Of a DNA stretch of 64,000 bases, positions 56,134 to 64,000 are shown one piece after another. The stretch comes from Trichoplusia ni. Taxonomy: Eukaryota > Arthropoda > Insecta > Lepidoptera > Noctuidae. The stretch is taken from positions 23,126,001 through 23,190,000 of the forward strand of contig NC_039478.1 in assembly GCF_003590095.1 (NCBI RefSeq). The letters run 5' to 3'. The translations under genes and the position numbers were made by a program. Below the pieces are notes generated by a model, which saw only the letters and a list, made by a program, of their open reading frames with translations, made no database searches and was not told the DNA's origin. Positions within the stretch are counted from its first letter, which is position 1; every line of letters starts with the position of its first letter.

Positions 56134-57167
56134 TTATTATTATTATTATTATTTATGTTTATCGAATTTCGATCTCCCTTTTTAAAGGGGTGTATAAAAC
56201 CTACACACGGGCCTTAACCAAGTGTGTAAGCTTGGGGGAATAAATTATGATGATGATGGTGAACTAAGAAATTTGCGAGTGAGACGACATGTATTTAGTA
56301 AAGTAGCTTTCTGTAAAAGTGGGAGCGTGGATTTAGGCATATGTAGGGTATTTAAATTAGGCTGAAGGCTCTTAGGGACCACACCTGTAGAAGATATCAC
56401 AATAGGTAAGATTCTAACGGAATCCACCTGCCACTGTCTTTTTATTTCGGTGGCCAGATCAATGTACTTTGACATTTTCTCCGTGTAAGTAGTGAGAAGG
56501 TTATGTGTATTGCAAACTGCAATATCTATAATAAATATCGACTTATTGATTTTATCAAATACTAATATATCCGGCCTGTTAAAATGAATTGTTTTGTCGG
56601 TAATAATGGTTCGATCCCAATAAATTCTAATCAAGTTATTTTCTAAAACTGTGCTAGGTTTGTATTTATAATAAGCTATTTTAAATGGAATAAAAGAGTG
56701 TTTGTGTGCTAAATTTTGATGTATAATTGCTGCGACTTGGTCGTGTCTGTGCTTGTAGTCAGTTTGTACTATGGACTTACACGCTCCAGTTATATGCTGG
56801 ATCGTTTCAGAACTACTATGGCATCTTCTACACACATCTGAGACTAAATTAGGGATACGACTGATGTACTTTTGATAATTACGCGTGTCTATTACTTGGT
56901 CTTGGATAGCGATCACAAAAGCCTCCGTTTCTGGGAAGAGCTCACCCCGCCGTAGCCAATCGTTCGACGCATCCTTGTCGACGTGTTCTTGACTGAGATC
57001 GGCGAGATGCCTCCCGTGCAGAGACTTTTGTGACCACGTATCTATTTTTTGCTGCTTACTCACTACATTGGCCTGAAGATTAGTATTATTTAAGTGTAAG
57101 GGTGTCAAATTAATATCTATTTTTGATACGAAACTATGGAGCTGTGATTGTTCGGCTTTGGCGTAAA
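56134..57167 (-). pseudogene. 5'-truncated RLE LINE II (C-terminal 334-codon frame)
   Basis: The frame 57249-56245 begins in the 3' UTR of element III. True LINE homology starts at YAKAEQSQLHSF, immediately after AAT repeats that encode NNNN and belong to III's tail (57168-57180). It retains the region after the reverse transcriptase: SQKSLHGRHLADL, FPETEAFVIAIQDQVIDTRN, the CCHC knuckle CRRCHSSSETIQHITGAC, HRHDQVAAIIHQ and the endonuclease FNRPDILVFDK...FIIDIAV. The polymerase is missing. Closest to element III (mostly identical over the shared part), clearly different from I. 3' UTR hairpins at 56232-56198 and 56189-56176 and a long TAA tail (56134-56153). Confidence 0.8.
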
Positions 57168-59001
57168 TATTATTATTATTCGAAATTTTACCATAGTAGT
57201 CTCCCTTTTTACTAAGGGGTAGGAAAGCTAACACACGGGTCACGACCAAGTGTGCTAGCTATAGTAAGTATTTTTATAGATAAATAAATATCATATATAT
57301 ATATATATATAATATGTATGTATATGCATATTACGATGATGATGATGATGAAGCGAGAAATTTGCGTGTGAGACGACAGGTATTCAACAACGTAGCTTTT
57401 TGTAGTAATGTTAGTGTGGATTTGGGCATATCGAGTAGGTTTAAGTTGGGCTGAAGGCTTTTCGGGACGACACCAGTCGTCGATATTATAATAGGTATTA
57501 TTTTAACAGTCTCTACTTGCCACTGCCGCTTTATTTCAGTCGCAAGGTCTATATATTTGGACATTTTTTCAGTATAAGTAGTGAGAAGGTTATGTGTATT
57601 GCACACTGCTACATCTATTAGGAATACAGTCTTCTCAACTTTGTCTAAAACTGTGATATCTGGCCTGTTAAAATGTACGGTTTTATCTGTTATTATTGTC
57701 CGATCCCAATAAATTTTAAATCTATTATTTTCTAGAACTGTGCTGGGTTTATATTTATAATATGCAATTTTTTGTTGAATAAAAGAGTGTTTGTGGGCTA
57801 AGTTCTGGTGAATTATAGATGCCACTTGATCGTGTCTGTGCTTGTAATCGGTCTGAACTATTGATTTACAAGCACCAGTGATGTGTTGAATTGTTTCTGA
57901 ACTACTGTGGCATCGTCTACATAGATCTGTGGGTAAGTTTGGGATACGAGTGATGAATTTTTGATAGTTGCGAGTGTCAATTACCTGATCTTGAATAGCG
58001 ATCACAAAAGCCTCTGTTTCTGGGAAAAGTTCACCTCGCCGCAGCCACTCGTTCGACGCATTCTTGTCGACGTGTTCTTGGCTTAGATCAGCAAAGTGCC
58101 TCCCGTGCAAAGACTTTTGTGACCACATATTCATTTTCTGTTCTTTACTTACCAGTTTTATTTGCCAAGTAGAGTTGCATAGGTTTAATGGAGTTAGTTT
58201 GTTATCTATTCCCACTATATGTGTATGGAGTTGTGACTCTTCGGCCTTAGAGTAGAAATATTTACGTAGCTTTTCGATTATGTTATTGTGTAGATTGTGT
58301 ATATCTATAAGTCCCCTGCCGCCATCTTGGCGGGGTAATGTAAGTCGTTGAATACACGATCTGGGGTGGTGTTTTCTATTGGAAGTCATACGAGTATTGA
58401 CGATACGTTGTAGTTTAATTAAATCACTTTGCGACCATTTTATTATTCCAAAAGAATATGTAAGGACCGGTATCGCAAAGGTGTTTATGGCTTTAATGAT
58501 ATTTCTTGAATTTAAGTGAGTTTTTAAAATTTGATTTAATCTACTTTTGAATTTATTTGTTAATTCTAACTTTGCATTTTTTTGGTGAATTTGTTTGGAT
58601 TGATGAAATCCTAGATATTTATATGTACTGTTTTCATCTATTGGCTCTACTTGTTCCCCTGAATCTAATATGTATGAATTAGCTTGTATCTTACCCCGAT
58701 TAACTGAAAATATTTTACATTTATCCACCCCAAATTCCATTTTTATGTCTGTAGAGAACAATTGCGTTATGTCGGCTAGTTTTGTAAGGTCTGTATGACT
58801 GGCTGCAAATAATTTAATATCATCCATGTAAAGAAGATGAGAAATACTATGTACAGAATTATTATACTTTAATTTAAAACCAATATTAGTGCTGTTAAGA
58901 AGCTCCGACAATGGATTCAACGCCATGCAAAACCACAAGGGACTCAAGGCATCACCCTGAAATATGCCTCTCTGTATTTTTATGGGCCCAGTGGTAACAG
59001 G
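57168..59001 (-). pseudogene. 5'-truncated RLE LINE III (589-codon frame)
   Basis: The open frame 59100-57331 starts in the 3' UTR of element IV. LINE homology begins at NPVTTGPIKIQRGIFQGDAL (residue about 33), right after IV's TAA tail at 59002-59012. The fingers and the first catalytic aspartate (motif A) are absent, but YMDD (SHLLYMDDIKLF), thumb, CCHC knuckle (CRRCHSSSETIQHITGAC) and endonuclease (FNRPDITVLDK, LIDVAV) are uninterrupted, so truncation happened at insertion. Without motif A it cannot polymerise. The 3' UTR has GAT and TA microsatellites (57296-57350), hairpins at 57260-57226 and 57218-57203, then TAA repeats. Confidence 0.8.
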
Positions 59002-60994
59002 ATTATTATTATCTTTTATTTCATTAAAATACATATAAATTACATTTTTAAATATATATAAAAACAACATACATTTAAAAATATAAAAAATAGTGTCCAA
59101 CCGGCAACGGGAACAGGGCCCAAGCTGCCGGTGGTCAGGGCTCCAGAGAGAGGAACCTCCTCACGATGCGCGCCGTGTCCAGAAGTACCGCTTTCTGAAT
59201 CAAACCCTTGACCCAGACGCCCAACGAGAGCCTCCGAAGATGTTGATCGAGGCTCTTGGCTATTAAGCCATTGGCACTTACGACTATCGGGACAATGATT
59301 GCCGAGTCCACCTCCCACAAGTCGACAACCTCGTGAGCTAAATCCAAATATTTCAATTGTTTTTCTTTTTCTGCTTTCACGAGGTTCTCGTCATGGGGGA
59401 TAGTGATATCAACAATCATTGTCCGACGCTCTGATCGATCGATCACCACTATATCAGGCTTATTGGCAACAATAGTCCTGTCAGTGATGATAGATCGATC
59501 CCAGTACAGTGTGATATGACCACTTTCGAGAACTGGGTCGGGCACATACTTATAGTACGGCACCTCAGATTCCACAAGTTTGTATTTCAGAGCAAGCTGC
59601 TGATGGATAATCCTGGCCACTTGGTTATGTCTGTGCAAGTATTCACCGTTAGCAAGACGAGAACATCCCGAAACTATATGTCTCAAGGATTCACCGGGAC
59701 AGTGACATGCCCGACAGATGTCAACTGTACCATCCTTAATTATATATTTTCGGTAGTTATTCGTCATGATAACTTCATCCATAATTGCACATACAAACCC
59801 TTCGGTTTCTCCAAAGAGATCTCCGAAGCGTAGCCAGGCCACGGACGCTAAGAAATCTACATCGGCCCCGTGAAGGGTCCGATAATAGCGTCCGTGTAGC
59901 TCCTTGCTTTGCCATACATCTTTGCGGTCTTTGACGCTTAGTACGACAGGTTTGTGCCAGTTCTCTTTACCTAGAGAGAGCGGAGTGAAGCCCTTATCCA
60001 CTGCCACCACATCTCGGTGCATCCCCACGTCCACTCGGAGGAAATACTCCCTGAGGTTACATACCTCGCGATTATGGAGGGTCTTGGCATTTAGGAAGCC
60101 ACGACCCCCACACTTTCGCGGGATATATAACCTCATTACCGATGATCGCGGGTGGTGCATTCGATTTGCGGTGAGCAGTGTGCGGACTCTTCTATCCAAG
60201 GCGTCCAGTTCGGTCTGTGTCCACTTGAGTATGCCAAAGGAGTACATTATCACTGGCATGACCCAACCATTAAAGGCACGCACCTTGTTACCGCCCGATA
60301 AGGAACTTTTTAGTACCTTATTCAGGCGGCCAAAGAAACGTGTCTGTAATGATTGTTTCATGTCAGTGACATTAATGCCTAACGCCTCTGACATACCCAA
60401 GTATTTGTAGGTTTCCGTTGAGGAGAGGGACCTAAGGTTTATAGAATCCGAGAGCTGTATGCCCTGGGATTCTACAATCCCACCTCGTTTTACATGCATG
60501 ACTGCACATTTGTCAACACCAAATTCCATTCTGATGGAATTACTGAAGCTTTCAGTAATCTTCAGTAACTTCATCAGTTGCAACTTGTTGGAAGCAAACA
60601 ATTTCAGGTCATCCATGTACAACAAGTGGGAGATTACCTGGCTTCCTCTCCGCAACGAGTAGCCCAGCCTTGAATTCTCAAGCAGAGTGCTAAGAGGATT
60701 CAAGGCTAAACAGAACCACAGGGGACTCAAACTGTCACCTTGAAATATTCCCCGCTCAATCCTAATAAGTTGACCGCTCTTTTGGATATCCCGACATCCT
60801 GGATAGTGAAGCACCGTAGTCCATTGCCCCATACATGACTTCAAAAAAGTGCGTAGAGTTGTATTGATTTTATACAACTCTAGCACCCTCATGAGCCATG
60901 CATGTGGCACCGAATCATAGGCCTTCTTATAATCTATCCAACATGTCGACACACCCTTTTTGGAGCGGCGAACTTGTTGGCAAATAGTCATATC
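59002..60994 (-). pseudogene. 5'-truncated RLE LINE IV (618-codon frame)
   Basis: The frame 60991-59135 begins within palm motif A: CWIDYKKAYDSVPHAW with D20. It continues through GIFQGDSLSPLWF (80-92), LLYMDDLKLF (YMDD 123-126), the CCHC segment DICRACHCPGESLRHIVSGC, LHRHNQVARIIHQQ and the endonuclease VANKPDIVVIDR...MIVDITI, ending RIVRRFLSLEP. The N-terminal Myb-like part and polymerase fingers are missing. The truncated start abuts TAA repeats of the target (60995-61017). Sequence differs from both I and II/III and is GC-richer, so it is a third family. Hairpin 59132-59100 starts three bases after the stop; no second hairpin is evident. Tail GATAATAATAAT at 59013-59002. Confidence 0.8.
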
Positions 60995-61017
60995 TTATTA
61001 TTATTATTATTATTATA
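60995..61017. repeat. (TAA)n microsatellite, presumed insertion target
   Basis: Seven TTA units on the plus strand immediately outside LINE IV. It appears to be the original target or a tail of a lost earlier element. Confidence 0.75.
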
Positions 61018-61504
61018 CCTAAACTCTCCAGTTAGCTGAAAAACTAAAAAAACCGATTTGTGCATCATTTTTAGACCTTGAATATTTTTTTCCTCACGTT
61101 GGATTGATGTGACGACAAACATGTGATTGACAAATTGTGCCAATTTTCAATTGGGTGCGAATTAATGTAACCTTTAATGTCTATTTTGACTGAACTATTA
61201 TTCGTGACGGTCTAGTTCTGTTTGCTTTCAGGTCGGTTTATTTTTTACAAAGACTGATTCAGTGTCATTTTATCTATAGAACTATAACCAAAGGAATATA
61301 ACAGATCAAGGCATCTTATGATATCTCCTGCCACCCTGTAAGAATATATTATTATAAGTGTTATATTTTATTTTTAATTTAAATATACATTCGATCAAAG
61401 AAAATCCGCGCGCCACGGTCTCGCGAGTATCGATCCACCCCACAAGCCGCCACCCGCTGTGACGCTCGTGAATGAAGTTAGGGTACTACTAATATGTATG
61501 TTTA
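61018..61504. other. AT-rich DNA with the GC-rich conserved block
   Basis: 61406-61462 holds CCGCGCGCCACGGTCTCGCG, AGTATCGATCCACCCCACAA, GCCGCCACCCGC, the reverse complement of the blocks at 38880 and 43232. Otherwise nothing recognised. Confidence 0.5.
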
Positions 61505-61777
61505 CTAATTATATGTATGTGTATTACATACAGCTATATCAATCAGATACACGGTCTTCTGAATTTTGTCTAGTAGTGTGATATCAGGTCTGTTAAAATG
61601 TACGGTTTTATCTGTTATTATTGTCCGATCACAATTAATTTTTACATTATTGTTTTCTAAAACTGTGCTAGGTTCATACTTGTAATATGCCATTTTTCGT
61701 GGAAGGAAAGAGTGATTATAGGCTAGGTTCTGATGTACTATAGCTGCGACCTGGTCATGTCTGTGCTTATTATTATA
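61505..61777 (-). pseudogene. Internal fragment of a LINE of the II/III type (VI)
   Basis: The minus strand reads KHRHDQVAAIVHQNLAYNHS, KMAYYKYEPSTVLENN, FNRPDITLLDK and YLIDIAVCNTHTYN to a stop. It matches the endonuclease part of II and III and then breaks off (THNLL expected). The 5' break again sits at TAATAAT (61767-61777), suggesting another insertion in a TAA tract, later losing its 3' end. Upstream codons of the 142-codon frame are unrelated AT-rich DNA. Confidence 0.7.
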
Positions 61778-62251
61778 ATTGCGTGCAAAGCCGCGGGTTA
61801 AAGCTAGTCCCATATAAATATAGGCGAGTAAGTATAGGTAACGAAAAGGATAAAAGTAGAACTGTCTACAAAATACAAAGAGAAATGAGATCCCACCAAA
61901 AACAATATTTGTGAAAAAAACCAAGTCTCGCACTCTCTGTGTATGTATCTGTTTGTCCGTCCGTCAGGCGCCACAACGGTCCGTCCGTTATCTCAAGTAC
62001 CGTGTCACGCAGGCAGTTGCGAAATTCATAGGTGAAGTATTACTAATGTCAGTATTACAAAAAATAATAATCAAGAAGTGGAACATCTAGAACACATACA
62101 CATTAAGATCGAGGCTAAGCAATATTGTCACGGTCATAAATTTGATAGTGGGTGAGAAATTAATTTGAGGATGGGTCCCGAACATATTTATCCGTCATAA
62201 CTTCCACCGAAAATAGGTGTGAACGAGCTCTAGCAAGTAGATCTTTACTAA
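61778..62251. other. Mostly unrecognised; Helitron-like end at its border
   Basis: GCGTGCAAAGCCGCGGGTTAAAGCTAG (positions 61781-61807) looks like the 3' end of another Helitron family (GCGGG...AGCTAG followed by T). CTGTTTGTCCGTCCGTC near 61950 is simple repeat. No gene. Confidence 0.4.
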
Positions 62252-62508
62252 TCTATACTAATATATAAAGCTGAAGAGTTCGTTTGTTTGTTTGAACGCG
62301 CTAATCTCAGGAACTACTGGTCCAAATAGAAAAATTATTTTAGTGTTGAATAGACCGTTCATCGAGGAAGGCTTTAAGCTATAAAACATCACGCTGCGAC
62401 TAATAGGAGCGAAGATACAATGGAAAGTGTGAAAAAAACCGGGCAGGTATACCTAAATCATAAGTTATATCTTCTACCCACGGGGACGAAGTCGCGGGCA
62501 ACAGCTAG
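62252..62508 (+). mobile_element. Non-autonomous Helitron-like element, family H1
   Basis: TC follows A at 62251; the end GGGCAACAGCTAG is complete and followed by T. The best-preserved copy in the window and a good reference for the family. Confidence 0.8.
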
Positions 62509-62690
62509 TACATTATACACCGCAAACTGCCACTTACCTGCCATTATAAATGTTCACTTATCAATTAGTTAATTTAAAAAGTACTAAATAAGTAAAGCAT
62601 CGATCAAAGCTCCGTATTTCTTTGGGGGTCATGAATTTAATTTTAAATTAATTTCTGCTACGGAACTGCTTAAATTATTTTAACTGCGAA

Positions 62691-62826
62691 TAGCGCCATC
62701 TGTGACAAAGGCACGCTACTACGATAAACAACTCCTTCCATCGCAAACTTTAGTGTTAACGTGGCGTCTAGTCGCGCTCTACGCCTCTAGCGATTTAGTA
62801 CAGCAATGCTTTCATAGATGGCGCTA
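62691..62826. mobile_element. Short MITE with TAGCGCCATCTGTG ends
   Basis: TAGCGCCATCTGTG (62691-62704) against CATAGATGGCGCTA (62813-62826), 12 of 14 positions complementary. The interior differs from the 12124 and 41372 copies but has the same size class (136 bp). Confidence 0.6.
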
Positions 62827-62878
62827 AATTAAGTAAAAAAAAATATTTTCAAGAATCGATAATGATGTTATTTTTACA

Positions 62879-63224
62879 GTGGGTTGGGTTCTTGAAGAAA
62901 TAAATTGAGTCCGAGTTGACAGGAAATTTTCATTTATTGAACATTGCTTCTAAAATACCTCTTGAATCTTACAAATTGCACATATTCTTACAAACAATAC
63001 TTCCGCAAGGCAATCGCCGGATTGTTGCGCAATACTAAACAGAAATAACAATTTTAAAACCTTTTATAGTCGCTTCTACTTTTATTTTATTTTTACTGAC
63101 ATACGAAGAAAAAACAACATGACAACTTAAGAACAATTTCAAATTTACAAACTTAAAACTAAACTACAATAATGAGGTTCAATATAATGAGGTTGAGTAT
63201 GCTATCAATTGATCAATTTCAACA
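62879..63224 (-). repeat. 3' LTR of a Ty1/copia retrotransposon
   Basis: On the minus strand the LTR starts TGTTGAAATTGATC at 63224, directly after the purine tract AAGGAGGAG (63233-63225). It contains AATAAA (TTCAATAAATG, about 62936-62942) and seems to end in the CCCAACCCACTG region near 62879. The far border is approximate because only one LTR is in view. Confidence 0.65.
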
Positions 63225-64000
63225 CTCCTCCTTGATCAATTTACAGCGAAGCATCTCAAATGTTCTTCTGCTAAGTGGTTTCGTCAGGATATCTGCAATC
63301 TGTTGACTGCTTTCAACATGTTGCAGTGTCACTGTGGTGCCAATGTGTTGCTGAATGTACTTCCTGGGTATTTCGATGTGTTTCTTTCCTCTGGTCGTCT
63401 TTCCTTCATGAGCATTCTGTAGCATGTGTATGGCGGACATGTTGTCGACTTTCAGATTGATTGGATGATCACTTTCCAGAATTCCAAGTTCAACAGCTAT
63501 TCTCTTTATCCAGCACACATCGTCAATTACAGACACCGCAGCTCGATACTCAGCTTCTGCAGTAGAGGTAGCCACCAGACGCTGCTTCTGAGAGTACCAG
63601 ATGATCGGTCCTCCTCTCAACACTAGCACACCACTCGTCGATTGTCCTGTCTCAGAGTCTCCTCCAAAGTCTGAGTCAGTATAAGCCACTAACTCCTTGT
63701 CTCCTCCGAAGTAGATTCCAGCAGTTGCAGTTCCTCGCAGATACTGGAAAACTCGTTTTACCATTGCTTGATGACTCTTCATTGGTTTGTTGCAGAATCG
63801 ACTGAGATAATTTACGGCGAAGCTGATGTCAGGCCTGGTTATTGTAGCGAGATACAATAGACTCCCTATCGCTTCGCGATAGTTATTGTTCGCCGGAAGT
63901 GCCTCATCATTCTTGAAGTTTGCCTTCTGCGATACCATTCCTTGTTCAATTGGTGTAGATACTGGGTTGCATTCGTCGAGTTTCAGCTTTCTCAGTATCT
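63219..64000 (-). CDS. Ty1/copia polyprotein, C-terminal part (reverse transcriptase end and RNase H), partial
   Basis: The frame stays open to the window edge, so the start lies beyond 64000. Visible order: end of the reverse transcriptase (LDECNPVSTPIEQG, YREAIGSLLYLATITRPDIS, FAVNYLSRF), then RNase H with the expected acidic residues in VAYTDSDFGGD, STAEAEYRAA and LKVDNMSAI. Next come GKKHIEIPRKYIQQHI (usually KHIDIxYHxIR) and IADILTKPLSRRTFE. Stop TGA at 63221-63219 overlaps the first bases of the LTR. No internal stops or frameshifts, so it may be from a recently active element. Its role is copying the element's RNA into DNA inside virus-like particles. Confidence 0.85.
   Translation of the reverse strand, partial: ILRKLKLDECNPVSTPIEQGMVSQKANFKNDEALPANNNYREAIGSLLYLATITRPDISFAVNYLSRFCNKPMKSHQAMVKRVFQYLRGTATAGIYFGGDKELVAYTDSDFGGDSETGQSTSGVLVLRGGPIIWYSQKQRLVATSTAEAEYRAAVSVIDDVCWIKRIAVELGILESDHPINLKVDNMSAIHMLQNAHEGKTTRGKKHIEIPRKYIQQHIGTTVTLQHVESSQQIADILTKPLSRRTFEMLRCKLIKEEC

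Noticed and set aside
57296..57312. (TA)n run as an AT-rich regulatory element
   Set aside because: Simple microsatellite in the 3' UTR of LINE III; no sign of function.
59516..60410. Plus-strand open frames of 105 and 168 codons
   Set aside because: Antisense shadows of the LINE IV coding sequence.

Overview
This window looks like repeat-rich, AT-rich nuclear DNA from a lepidopteran (moth or butterfly). The reasons are a tRNA-Ala(AGC)-like sequence with the unusual A at T-loop position 54 that I recall from Bombyx, several short interspersed families typical of moths (TC...CTAG Helitron-like copies, an RTE-type LINE tail), Dong-like non-LTR elements in (TAA)n, and no convincing host protein gene. 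I see no bacterial operons, CRISPR arrays or rRNA. Family assignments rest on reading the sequence only; no database search was possible.

Layout. About 480-11020 and 12735-23790 are two diverged copies of one segment, about 11 kb each. It is built largely from a non-coding fold-back repeat family whose 269-bp inverted-repeat core occurs ten times in the window. Comparing the copies exposes later insertions: a 775-bp Helitron (13802-14576) with its empty site preserved in copy 1, a truncated LINE (about 19780-20636) and a short Helitron (23395-23676). 24-46 kb is AT-rich DNA with scattered LINE remnants, more fold-back copies (35.5-38.5 kb), a cluster of TTTCATYGCCRTG motifs (39.4-40.4 kb) and several MITEs.

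46293-48854 is a delimited PIF/Harbinger-type transposon with inverted ends and TAA target duplications. Its Myb/SANT protein gene (four exons, 237 codons) appears intact, but its transposase is reduced to the first and last coding pieces. 50145-50595 is the 3' end of an RTE-like LINE.

50987-61017 is the most striking region: a nested head-to-tail array on the minus strand. It holds four LINEs of the restriction-like-endonuclease (RLE) type, one with a full 1278-codon ORF, plus two copies of a non-coding element. Every unit ends in TAA repeats and the next unit begins at that tail. The four LINEs share a 3' UTR hairpin whose stem differs in sequence but keeps pairing, and the non-coding element carries a similar but weaker version. 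I infer TAA-microsatellite targeting by related LINEs and 3'-end mimicry by a non-autonomous element. A further LINE fragment lies at 61505-61777, and the window ends in the 3' part of a Ty1/copia retrotransposon with its LTR (62879-64000).
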